Below are positions 11,341 to 23,288 of a stretch of 64,000 nt of DNA, one piece after another; the first letter of the stretch is position 1; each line of letters begins with the position of its first letter. The position numbers were made by a program, and so were the translations under genes. This DNA comes from Valencia hispanica (lineage: Eukaryota; Chordata; Actinopteri; Cyprinodontiformes; Valenciidae). A model generated the notes under the pieces. The model was not told the origin of the DNA. It did not search any database and saw nothing but the letters and a program-made list of their open reading frames with translations. Location of the stretch: positions 28,916,961-28,980,960 of the forward strand of contig OY747713.1 in assembly GCA_963556495.2 (NCBI GenBank). Direction: 5' to 3'.

Positions 11341-13159
11341 AGATGCAGATGATCTGATGCTTTTTTTGTGAACCCAGTATTTACTCACTCTTTTCACACA
11401 AGTATGTGTCTTGCTTTACACTGCAATAAAGTTACTAAATTTGAGCAGTAATTGCTGACCTTTGTCTGAGTCAGGGCCGCCAGTGGCCTGAAGGGGTTTG
11501 AGCGAGATAACTAAGATTTTGAGCCTTTGTGATAAAAGTCTTTTATATGCCCTGAAGCTGGCTTTACAACCGATACTGTGACACATAATACTTCACATAA
11601 TTGAAACACAAAGATAGGCATGCAGCACATACACTTGCACATATGGTTATGACTGTTCTCAAGTGGCATCCCTGTAGCAACGCCTAAAGCTAGGATATTG
11701 TGGTTATTTAAGCAGTTATGCGTGAATTTCTGTTAAGCTCCAGTAGAAACGGACTCATCACATACTGCAACACAGTATCAGTGCCACAATCTATCCCCTG
11801 TTTAATTATGGGAGTTGTGAAAAACCAAAACCTCTCATACACAACTTTTCATAACATAACAATGCAATCAAACAAATAAAACTTTATTTGTGGAAATTAA
11901 TGATTTTTTTTCACGGCTAAAATGTATTTAAAAAAAGAGGTCAACCTGAGAATCACTGTATTTATAATGATCTTTCTCAGTTAATGTCAGTTTGACATTA
12001 TCTGCAGTGTGTATGTATATGCCAATGTCTGGGCAAGTATTCACAATAAAGACAACAGTTAAATTTAATCCAAAACCACAACAGCAAGCTGCTGGTTGTT
12101 GCTTGCAAAGCAGTCGGAATGTGCATCTGTGCACACAGGAGGTTGAAAAGAATGGGAGACATTCTTTTGAGTGGATGTGTAGGTGGAGGCCCTTTTGTGA
12201 ATATCTCACCAGTTGGTAAATGTGATTCTTCAAGATGGACTGAATCATCCCACACTGACATTGTTGAACATTAAGGCAATTACTCTGAAGCATTCTGCTA
12301 AAATAGAATAAGAAGGATGCTGCTGTTGACGGTGTCATTGTTACACATTTGAATCTTTCTGATGTTTTCCTGCTACTGATCTGCGTCCCCACCAAAGGCT
12401 TTGTTTTTTATTTAGCTCACAGCCAATTGCCTTACTATTATCCATTCTTATTCCTGGTGTGATCTAGTTACTGTACTGTATGTTGAACTCTCCTTTTGGT
12501 ATTTCATTAATCAAAAGTCAGTGTTAGACCTCCAATACAAAAAGATAACCTGCTTTTCTCTGTGTTTCAAACATTGTTGGCCACCAGTTGGTTTTACTTG
12601 TATAGTTCTGTATAGCTGAAGCAAATCACCTGAGCCATACAGGAGAACGTCACATAGATTTCATGAGAATCTGGCAAAAATTGAATATTTGTGAAGATGA
12701 ATGAATTAGGAAATCTGAGTTATACAGCATCCCTTTGACCCAGGTTGTTTTAAATACCACATCATCTGGTTTATCCATTCATAATTTCCAAATATATATT
12801 CTACCAGAACCTCTAGAGGTGTTGCATTGACCCATGAAGATAGCATTTGGTTTGAGGCTTCTGCTTTAGCAGGTGTAGCGGTATATAAAGAGTGGTTTTA
12901 CTGCTTTTAAAGAGTCTGGACATTACATGCTATATAATAAACTACAGCTGTTCAAATTTAATCCAGATTCCTTAAAATAACTAACATAACTCACATCCAA
13001 CTAAATTGGAAGCCTTGAATCACATTCAGACTTCATTGTCTCAAACCTCACAGACTTACAATGAGCCCAACACTTGCTTTTACCACTTATAGTATCAACA
13101 TAATTCCAATCAACATGAGTGATGAACAGTGAGAAAGAGAGAAGTTGTTCCTGGAAGAT
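11341..13159. other. Intron 1, no recognised feature
   Basis: AT-rich unique-looking sequence. Small open frames near 11928-12395 overlap on both strands and have no recognisable protein features. Confidence 0.45.
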
Positions 13160-13325
13160 TTTGACCTCTGCCAGGAGGTCATGTTTTCTTGTCTGTCTGT
13201 CTGTTGGCAACATAATTAAACAAGCTATGGACAGATTTCGATGAAATTTTCAGGAAATGTGTGCAATGGGACCAGGAACATGTGATTACATTTTGTGGTT
13301 GATCCGACATGAGGCGTGTATCCAC
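13160..13325. repeat. Dispersed teleost repeat fragment, class unknown
   Basis: The run GACCTCTGCCAGGAGGTC (an imperfect palindrome), then ATGTTTTC, repeated GTCT words, GATTTCGATGAAATTTTCAG and GGACCAGGAACA, resembles a repeat seen commonly in fish genomes. I cannot assign a class. Confidence 0.35.
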
Positions 13326-13634
13326 TCACCAACCAGTGGGGCTAACCTCCATTCCTCTCCCATGTCAGAGAGCTCATAAGCAGCTCCCCTAGCGCAGCAG
13401 CCCCACTATTGTTGGAGCATATGCACAGCAAATTAATCGCGCATGCGTGAATCTCTCCTCTCTGCTGGAGAAGCACAGCGACAGCAGAAACACAGCCATA
13501 CGTCTCATTAAAATACATTTACCGAAAGTTAGAATTAGATAACAACATAGGGCTGGGGTGGGGGATGAGTGGCCCTGGCACAGGTCTGTGCTCTCTGAGT
13601 GCTTTTCTAGTTTTTTATCTAATGTGGACATATT

Positions 13635-14925
13635 GGCAAGGCAAGTTTATTTGTATAGCACAATTCAAGTTACAAGACAATTCAAAGTGCTTTACATAAA
13701 ACATCAAAAGCATTACAGCAGGGTGCAGAAAAAGCAAAAGTACAGGAATAAAAACCATGAATTAAAATGAGAAAAAAAAATCTTAAAAGAAGCCATGCAG
13801 ATTTAAAACTTAGAATAAAAACCTAATCAAAAGCAGCTGAGAACAGGTGGATCTTTAACCTGGATTTAAATAAACTGAGTGTTTCAGCTGGTCTGAGGCT
13901 TTCTGGGAGTTTGTTCCAGACATGTGGAGCATAGAAGCTGAATGCAGCTTTTCCATGTCTGGTTCTGACTCTGGGAATTGATAAAAGAGCGGATCCAGAT
14001 GACCTGAGGGGTCGAGTAGGTTCATACTGGGTCAGGAGATCACCGATGTATTTTGGTCCTAAACCATTCTGAGCTTTATAGACCAGCATCAGAACTTTGA
14101 AGTCTATCCTCTGACAGACAGGCAGCCAGTGTAAAGACCTCAGAGCTGGACTGATGTGGTCCACTTTTTTGGTTTTAGTGAGAACTCGAGCAGCAGAGTT
14201 CTGGATGAGCTGCAGTTTCCTAATTGATTTTTTAGGTAGACCTGTAAAGACGCTGTTACAATAATCAAGCCGACTAAAGATGAACGCATGGACTAGTTTT
14301 TCCAGGTCCTGCTGAGACATCAGATCTTTTATCCTTGAGATATTCTTAAGGTGATAGTAGGCTGATTTTGTGATTGCCTTAATGTGTTTTTCAAAGTTTA
14401 GGTCTGAGTCCATCACTATACCCAGATTTCTGACGTGGTTGGTGGTTTTTAGGTGTATGGACTGAAGCCTTGTGGTGACCTTCAATCTTTTCTCTTTAGC
14501 TCCAAAGACAATTACCTCCGTTTTGTTTTTGTTCAACTGCAGAAAATTGTGGCACATCCAGTCATTAATTTCCTCAATGCATTTGCCAAGACCCTTTACA
14601 GGCCCTTGGTCTTCTGGTGACATTCTAATATATATCTGTGTGTCATCTGCATAGCTATGGTAACTTATATTGTTATTTATTACTTGTGCCAATGGGAGCA
14701 TATAGATTTTAAACAGAAGAGGTCCCAGGATGGAACCCTGGGGAACCCCACATGTAATTCCCATCGGCTCAGATGTAAAGTTACTTATTGACACAAAGTA
14801 CTTCCTGTTCTCTAAGTACGTTTTGAACCAGTTTAGTGCCAAAGAGACCCACCCAGCTCTCCAGTCGTTTGAGTAAAATAATGTGGTCAACTGTATCAAA
14901 TGCATCAAATACCAAAACTGGATAA
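13635..14925 (-). mobile_element. L2-type LINE, 5'-truncated copy 2 (longest)
   Basis: The 3' tail GGCAAGGCAAG at 13635 and the TTTGTATAGCACA word precede (plus-strand view) a long minus-strand coding remnant. The element is truncated at about 14925, inside the reverse-transcriptase palm. At the truncated end it meets a second L2 tail in the opposite orientation (14935-15027). Confidence 0.88.
13823..14908 (-). pseudogene. L2-type reverse transcriptase, C-terminal half (broken)
   Basis: An open frame of 361 codons on the minus strand. It shows RT motif B GVPQGSILGPLLF, motif C YADD (codons at 14642-14653), the thumb region KNKTEVIVFG, and the family's C-terminal words DYCNSVFTGLP, LRSLHWLPVCQRIDFK and RPLRSS. 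Both catalytic aspartates of YADD are present. Motif A (DAFDTVDH) can be read near 14880-14905 but in a different frame, so a frameshift lies near 14840-14870. The N-terminal endonuclease is absent. It was a target-primed retrotransposon enzyme; this copy is dead. Confidence 0.9.
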
Positions 14926-14934
14926 ACTGCTGTT

Positions 14935-15027
14935 TTTATTTTATACGCTTTGTCTGTGTTCTACTACTATTTCTATTTAACACCTTAATCGTGTGCTTTA
15001 CAAATAAAATTGCCTTGCCTTGCCTAG
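14935..15027 (+). mobile_element. L2-type LINE 3' tail, plus orientation
   Basis: The segment ends GTGCTTTACAAATAAAATTG followed by CCTTGCCTTGCCT, which is the reverse complement of the tails of the other L2 copies. Fewer than 100 bases of 3' UTR are present. It abuts the truncated end of L2 copy 2, giving two outward-pointing tails. Confidence 0.75.
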
Positions 15028-15279
15028 AGTATATACAGTCAATGAGTCCCACACATGTTCCACTTGCAGGGCACTTTGGGGCAGACCAAGAATTGGCTGT
15101 GGGGGTGTAAACAGACATATTTAGGAATCCCAGAGGAGCTTAATACAAAACTGTTTGATTAATAAAAAGTATGATTAATACTGGCATAAAGGGTGTTATT
15201 TTCAAAAGGTTAATTTAATCTGACAAACAAGCCTCATCGGAACACATGTTCCAATTTATTGAATATTACTTTATGTCCC
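15028..15279. other. Intron 1, no recognised feature
   Basis: No repeat or gene supported in this short spacer between the L2 pair and the Rex3 remnant. Confidence 0.4.
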
Positions 15280-15402
15280 TTCTGGCCTGGTAACACCTTG
15301 GGATCCCCCAGAATGAGCTGCATGTCTTTGGGGAGAGGGATGTCTGAACCTGTTACCAACCCAATGTCAGATAACTGGAGGACTGGATGGATGGATGGAT
15401 GG
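15280..15402 (+). mobile_element. Rex3 (RTE clade) LINE 3' end remnant
   Basis: The words TGGCCTGGTAACACCTTGGG, ATCCCCCAGAATGAGCTG and GGGGAGAGGGATGTCTG occur in order, then the (GGAT)n tail at 15384-15402. This is the C-terminal coding end and characteristic tail of RTE/Rex3 elements. It is heavily 5'-truncated. Confidence 0.78.
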
Positions 15403-16847
15403 TAAGAATATAAACAGATATTTACCTGTAATGGGACCATGATCATGGAATGATTATGGTCCTTTTCACCATGTGCTTCAGCTTCACCATCCACTGAGGG
15501 CTATCCATCATTGCTTGGAGGTCAGGGGATCAAAATGAAATTTGGCTAAGATAATAGATGTAAACCATTCACAGCTGGAGCTCTCAATTGCTAGATCCTC
15601 ATCAGAATCTTCTTTGCCTGAGTTATATTCCTCTGTGAAAAAGTTTGACTGACTAAATGCTTCAGAATATTTTGGGTTATTTCAAGGTCACTTTAAAAAA
15701 AGTGCTTTTTGTGAAATCCTGCTGGTTAAATTAATTCTTCATAATCCAGATGTGTTTTCGTTCTCATTGCAACATTCCTGAAAAGAAAATCCACCCCTGA
15801 CAGTTTTAAATGCTCACAGCTACAGTTGCACATTAAAACTTAGCACGTTCTGGATTTAATTCACTTGAATTACATTCAAGTAAATTCCAATTTAAGAAAA
15901 AATCAATTTAAGGAAGTCAGATGTGAAAATTAGCAAATTTATACTGTAAATGTCATTGCAAAATCACCCATGTCTGTTGCCATGTTTTCTCCTTCATATT
16001 TCTTTTCCTATTCTACAGTCATTGTGATGCATAATGACTCCAGAAGGTGGCAAATCAGGCATCTGGCTGTCATTAGCATTAAACAAATAGTTACTCTCTG
16101 CCTGTACTACAGTACTCAGAGGGACAATCACTGGGAACTCACCCAGGAGATACAAACAGGTTGGTACTGTTGGATGGATGATGAGCTCTGGGAGAAGGGG
16201 AGAATGGTCGCTGTAAGACAGAAAGTATGCTATGGAAGAGTAAAAAAGATGGAGGTGAAATAACAGACACTACTTTTGTAAAGCTTGGATATGAAGAAAA
16301 ATATTGAACTTGTTATTCTGTGCACCAAAAATAAAGAAAAACACGACCGCTGCAACTTTGAGTGCTATGTTAATGTTAATCTGTCTTCTTGCGTCTGCTT
16401 GCACATCTATAAAGTTGCCATTAATTCCCAGCCAAGCCATTAGTGCTGACAATTAACACAGCAAATGCTTATCAGCTGTTGCAGCCTCTTTGACTGCAAG
16501 TTGCTCGAAAAAAAAAAATCACTTTTATTCTCCAGAATGTTGTGTGACTATTGTGGCATTTACAGGGTTTTTGTCTGAATTGCTAATTGCTTTTGTTACA
16601 TTTTTGATGCTCGAAGTTCATTTTCAGCAGGCAGATGATCAGGTGTTTGTGTGCTTATGGTTACCAACCTCAAGAGATATGTCCTATTGGAGAATTTCCA
16701 TCACTACTCTGTTTTGTGTCTCTATATGAGGTGAAGGGACGGCCTGGGGAGATTAAAATATTTAGCTTTTCTTTGTATTACTGTCCATTGTTCAACCCTT
16801 TTCAATGTAAAGTTGTCCCTGTCAGCTGTATAGTTTTGTCCAGTTTT
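15403..16847. other. Intron 1, no recognised feature
   Basis: No mobile element, exon or RNA gene could be supported. Open frames here are short and overlap on both strands. Confidence 0.45.
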
Positions 16848-17734
16848 ATATGCAAATGTATTCACAGCAGTAAAAAATGTAACATTCTTTCTTTTCACAA
16901 CCATAAACTGTGATGAGTTGTACTGATATTTTATATGAAAGACAAACACAAACTAATACATATTGTTAAAGCTACATTATGTATTTTTTTGAGTTAATTT
17001 TTGGCAAAAACCCCTTTGTTCTTTCAAAAATATGTGCTCTTTCATGTGTAATTACTTCCACCACTAATGAAAGTATTCTCGTAAGTGTACAATCTGCTAT
17101 TCAGAATACATACGCGCGAGTCGTGCGAATGGCTGAATCCATGTTGAGCCTCCATCTCTGAAATACATTCGCCAACGAGGGTCATTCCTGGAAATTCTAG
17201 CTCCGCCTTTCGTGCTTTGGCTACACGCAGTGGCACTGTGACGAATGCCAGAGGAAGATTGTCTACTCGCGACGCGGCAGACGTCTGACTATATAACTAA
17301 ATGCAATGTAGTTTTCTAAAGTAACCTCATCACTGGAAGGAACATTAGACAAAGTCGTAGTACTGGAAGCCATGTTAACCTTGGCATGAAACGGCCACCG
17401 TAGGAGTTAACACGCGCTCGGAATGGGGGGGGGGGAGGTGGGGCTAGAACGTAATATTCAGTTGGTTGTTTCACCGCTAGATGGGAGAAGTTCTTACACA
17501 ATGTAGCTTTAAAGTGGAAGGGAAATGATACATAAATTTAGTAGCCATTTTTATTGAATAGAATCTGAAAGTGTTGCATTTATTTTGATTTTGCCTCCTT
17601 TACTCTGACATCCCAAAATAAAATCTGGTGCCAGAACATGCCTTTCAAAGTTACCTATTTAGTTACCTAATCAGTAATCAGTACTTAATCAGTAATCAAG
17701 TCCCGCCATGTTTCAAACGCAATAAGAGGAGGAA
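16848..17734 (+). mobile_element. Tc1-family relic 3, split by a TTAA MITE
   Basis: TGCAAATGTATTCA at 16851, CACAACCATAAACT near 16898 and TTTTATATGAAAGACAAACACA follow the Tc1 left-end order. The family sequence is broken by the MITE at 16970-17508 and resumes with AGTGGAAGGGAAATGATAC at 17513, then CCTTTACTCTGACATCCC and GTTACCTAATCAGTAA. Only the terminal region and 5' leader of the element remain. Confidence 0.7.
16970..17508 (-). mobile_element. TTAA-flanked MITE, copy A (539 bp)
   Basis: Both ends are inverted (AGCTACATTATGTA at the left; TACACAATGTAGCT, with slippage, at the right) and TTAA flanks each side (16966-16969 and 17509-17512). Copy B at 29935-30495 is the reverse complement over its whole length, including TCTAGCTCCGCCTTTCGTGC and the GGTGG/G-rich tract. 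No coding capacity is seen. TTAA target duplications are used by piggyBac and Kolobok elements; the terminal bases AGCT do not look like piggyBac (CCYT). Orientation is arbitrary and opposite to copy B. Confidence 0.85.
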
Positions 17735-19379
17735 AAAAGATGCATGTTTTTCAAACATTTTTACAATTAAAAATCTGAAAAGTATGACGTGCATTATACA
17801 GGGTTTTTCCTAGGTCAAAAAAGGTCAGTGGTGTTACCCACTGGTGGACTTCAGAGCACGTGTGTTGTTTTTTTTCCAGTCGGCCCCAATGAATTTCCGT
17901 TGGTAGCCTATACAGTGATTTTGAAGTCATAATTGCTCAACAAAGGACACATTGTTCAATAACCAAATTTATTTACAGTAAGCCAAACATATATACATAC
18001 ACACACACACACTCACAAAACACAACATGTAAATTATATCAGCCATTGTGGTTCACTGGCTCTGTGTTTTCTAGATATAGAGGGAAAAAAAAGTTAGACT
18101 TCTTTAAATGACTGGTAAGACTCAAAATAAACAGCAGATTCATTCTAACTTATGAATGAACCCTTTGTAACTTTATTTAAAGGGTGATAAACATCAGTAG
18201 GCTATAGTATTAGTCATTCTTGTGCAGCTTAATTTATTTACTTAATTAGGCTAGCAAAGTTGCACAGGTTGATTAATACTTAATGTTTAAATATCAATTT
18301 AATCCCTTACAATTAAGTTGCAAAAGTTAATCAATAATTAAGTGCTGGTTTGGTGTTTATTTCAACCATGTTCAAGTGTTAGGCCACCAAATTACAGAAG
18401 AACGATGAATGCACATGGCAAGCAATGCGATGTGAAATGAATTGGCTTTTTTGTTTTACACTTATCAGAACCAATGTTGCGACTGAGGGCACTGTTCCAC
18501 TGCGCTAGACTAGACGTGATTATCTATTAACCAACCTATCGTGGGTCAAAGACGCTGAGTGGGTCACTGTGATTGTTTAATTATGATCTGCATGGTCTTT
18601 CAAAGATTGGATGGCGAAATGAGTGACCGTGTCAATTGGATTATGATGCCACTGACTTTTATGACTCACAACGACTTATCTGTACGGCGTGGAACATCGC
18701 TCTCTCAAAGGTAGGACTACTTCTATATTTACCTGATGTGATGCCCCACTACGCAGCTGGGGAGCTTTATAGACTTTTAACTTCCTGCAAACACTAGCCC
18801 CGAGTTGTCTGCAATTGAGCCATTGTGCAGTTTGCACTTATTAAATTATAAAGGCTTGTGGAGTATGTCGACGTGAGACGACTTGCATTGGGAGATTAGG
18901 ATATTGAAATCATAGTCTGCCTTTTCCCAAAGCATCACGGGGCACCACATAGGCTAAAGCTTGAGCGGACCGGCGCTGCAGTCAGTGAATTGGTCAGTGG
19001 AGCACATCGGTGAAAAATCCCTAACCGTTCCTCATTGAAGGAGGGACATTTTACTGTGCCTTTTGTTTTGTATATGACTGGTTATATTCCAAAGTCACGT
19101 TTCACTTCACAACACCTGCCAGGTGTAGCAGCCTACGAATCTCCCTGATTGTTTGAAATACCCTCGACTTGACTCGTTCTGTTGGCCTACTTCACTCGGA
19201 CCCTCGTCGCCTTCTTGGCTTTCCCTCTTAGTTCTGACAAATGAAACATATACACTACACACAATCAGTTATGGATATTGTTATTTACACGAGTGCTATT
19301 CCTATTTGGTCTTTTATGAAATAAGTAAAAGTATCCGTTGATATTACTAATAATGAATGAGAAGAAACACAATTTTCAT

Positions 19380-20669
19380 TAGTGTAATATTTATTACCCC
19401 AAAAATGTAGACAGTAACAAGGGTAGCCCCAAATAACACATATTGACAATGTCTCTTCCACAAGTGCTACACACAGTTCTGCCAGGTCACATGGGGGTGG
19501 GGTATGATCATCCTGTCTCTGCTTTAGCTAGTCCCAAACATGCTCTACGGGGTTCAGGTCGGGGGACATTGCTGGCCATACCATATGAGGCACTCCGACT
19601 TCCAGAAGTCGAGCTGTGACAGTTCTGGCACGATGTGGTGGAGCATTATCATCCATGAACAGAAAGTTGGGGGTTTGGTGGCGGAATTGGGGGATGATGA
19701 TGGGTTCTATGGTGTCTCTGAGGTAAGAACATGCAGTGACTGAACCATCTACAATAACCAAATCAGTTTTGCGCTGACTGGTGAGACTGTTACACCTCCT
19801 CCACCAAAGCTTACCCTGGGGACCATGTTGACCTCGGCGTATCGCTCACCTCGCCTTCTCCAGCAACTTGACGACCATCATTGCTGTGGAAAGTGACCCG
19901 ACACTCGTCAGTGAACAGGACGGTAGACCACTGCTGCATTGTCCAGCTCACATGGTCTTGTGCCCACTGCAAATGTTCACGGTGGTGTCTTGGTGTCAGT
20001 GGAGTCACGTGCAATGGTCGTCTGGCATACAAGCCAAAGCAGTGGAGTCGGTTGGGAATGATTGTTTCGAAACCCTAGTACCCCTCACATCTCGTAAACG
20101 GACCTGCAGCTGTGTGGCAGTTGCATGATGGTGTCTGGGTGCATGGGTCCTTCGGTACTGGTCATCATTGGGGTCTGTCACTCGTGGGGCTCCACTCCTG
20201 GGTCTATCACAAACTCTGCCAGTAGTTCTGTCTTGATGCAAGTCTGCTGATGACAGTTTGAGACACACCAAGTTCACATGCAACATCTGACTGCCTGCCA
20301 CCGACTCAAAGGCACGCTATGGCCAGGTGCCGCTGCTCGTCCGTTAAGTGACGTTGTGTGTTCATGGCTGTTTGAAGGATGAAGTTTGAATGACTTACTG
20401 ACAATACCAGCTCTTTAATCCCACAGAATGTTGAAATTGATGCCACGTTGAAAAGGGTTGTCTTTAGTATTGTTTGGTGTTGGCCCCAATATGTAAGGCA
20501 CACTGTACACAGTGAGACCATTATGTGGAAAACACAAAATGAGGTGTGTCTATCACCCCAATACAGTTGTGTCCTTTTCCTGAAAATCTCTGAAGTGAAA
20601 CAAACACCATACAGTATGTATGACATCCAGTGAGTCTCTCACGATATCCCTAACTTATTGTGAGTAGTG
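19380..20669 (-). mobile_element. Second Tc1-type element (DD34E), nested
   Basis: Encloses the transposase pseudogene below. The right end reads CACTACTCACAATAAGTTAG on the minus strand and is followed by TA at 20670-20671, as expected for a Tc1 insertion. The matching left terminal repeat was not found by eye, so the left boundary is approximate. Confidence 0.6.
19528..20365 (-). pseudogene. Tc1-type DD34E transposase pseudogene
   Basis: The frame starts at an ATG at 20365 (MNTQRHLTDEQRHLAIAC) and encodes a helix-turn-helix DNA-binding start. It is broken by a frameshift near 20308 and others after. Recognisable blocks are RPRSGAPRVTDPNDD (bipartite DNA-binding region), LTPRHHREHLQWAQ and WSTVLFTDE (first catalytic Asp), then FMDDNAPPHRA (second Asp) and SPDLNPVEHVWD (Glu). 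Exactly 34 residues separate the second Asp from the Glu, the Tc1 signature. All three catalytic residues survive although frames do not join. It cuts and pastes DNA at TA sites in active relatives. Confidence 0.9.
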
Positions 20670-21512
20670 TAATTTCAGAGTGAAAACATTGCAGTTCAAC
20701 TAGCCTACACATTGCATTGCATGTCTAGCTTTCACCTGTCTGGGTTCACCTCCTCCCGCAGTCTCTCACTAAAAAAGTGTAATTTTCGCCATATCTGCAA
20801 AACGTAGGCTATTAGTTTACACTGGTATGCCCAGTGTATTTTGTCAGTGAATATTAGAATAGAGCTAATGGCTGTGCTTGGGTGTAGAGGAGACCTACCA
20901 GTAGTTTCATTGAAACCGTTCAGTGAAATTGGAGAATTTCTCTGTTGGGTGACTTAATGCAGGGTCATGCGCTGATTTCGAAACAGCGCCACCACTGTTG
21001 CTGCGTTTGTCTGGAGTAACTGCAGTCAAATCCCAACCATTGAGCGTAGACCCGACAGACAGTGCTGAAAGTAATAATTGTTAAATTTATATCGAGAGCC
21101 GGTGGCGGCAATAAATGAGACAGTGGTGGCCGCCACTGAGATCCCTATGTAGGAAAAACCTTGTTATAGCCGGCAACCCTTTTTTCTGATACCCCTAAAT
21201 AAAATAAAACTTCAAACCTTTTTGGTCTACATGCAAAACACTGGCTGTGGCATAAAAATAACTTTGCACATCACCCGAAACACACATGTCTCATGGTGAA
21301 ACACGCCAGAGGGAGAATCATGCTTTGGGGTTCCTTGTTTCCCCCTGCAGGGACATGGAAGCTGATTGGAAGATGTAAATGGCTTGGAGACAAATACATA
21401 ACACACTTTTCAGATATTTGTTTATTAAAAATATGAAAAACCTCCATCCTGCTTCAGCCACTTTAAAACAGTTCACTACATTGTCAAATCCCAGAAATTG
21501 TTAGTAAGACAA

Positions 21513-22787
<1,275 letters not shown>

Positions 22788-23288
22788 TCAAAAGACAATG
22801 CCGCCATCAGTGAGCCTTTTGGTCATTCATAAGGGGTCAGCCTGTGGCAGCAGTGTGGCGTGATCAGGTGTTTTTCACAAAAGGTTACGCGATGACCGGA
22901 TAAAGGGGGATGTGGTGTCCAGCCTGTCAATGTGGAGGGTTGGGAAAAAAACGTGAAATGGAAGAGTCCGTTGTAAACAGACAAAATAGCTTGGACGTAA
23001 CTTGTTTTTCATCCTGATTGAAGCACCACTCCTCAAGTCTTTTTGCGAGCTGCTCCAACAGGTGGCTGTCCTTTACAGTCCCCGGGATGGCGATCTGGTC
23101 TTAAGCTCTAAATGCCAGAAGCTCCTAGAACTCTGCATCACTCCAGTTTGCCATTTCAGTTGATACAGTTTACTAATGCTAAATTAACTCCCCATGTTGC
23201 GCCTCACCATCTCGCCACAGAGCATCCAAAAGAGACACCGTGCCAGCAATATTACCCTAACATGCCGCCACGGTGTGTCTTTTGAAAA
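22788..23288. mobile_element. Putative TIR element (about 0.5 kb), class unknown
   Basis: TTTCAAAAGACA near the left edge is mirrored by TGTCTTTTGAAAA near 23275. The inside is richer in GC than the flanks (for example CCCCGGGATGGCGATCTGG). The ends also carry a direct word TGCCGCCA on both sides. No clean target duplication was found, so boundaries are approximate. Confidence 0.4.

Larger units (their letters stand above)
17799..21163. mobile_element. hAT-like element with CAGGGTTTTTCCTA ends, carrying a nested Tc1
   Basis: The left end CAGGGTTTTTCCTA (17799) is mirrored at the right: TAGGAAAAACCTTG ends at 21163. TTATA is present immediately outside both ends (17794-17798 and 21164-21168), while flanking Tc1 sequence is continuous across it. 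A hAT would be expected to leave 8 bp, so the superfamily is uncertain. No hAT transposase is recognisable. The interior 19380-20669 is a second, different Tc1 element. Confidence 0.6.
17735..21495 (+). mobile_element. Tc1-family relic 4, split by a hAT-like insertion
   Basis: Left part: AAAAATCTGAAAAGTATGAC and GTGCATTATA up to 17798. Right part: TCTGATACCCCTAAATAAAA near 21187, then coding words AAACACTGGCTGTGGC and CATGCTTTGGGGTTCC (21321-21336; the family encodes HGGGSIMLWG nearby), then the right terminal words CACACTTTTCAGATATTTG. It is internally deleted. The insertion occupies 17799-21163. Confidence 0.72.
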
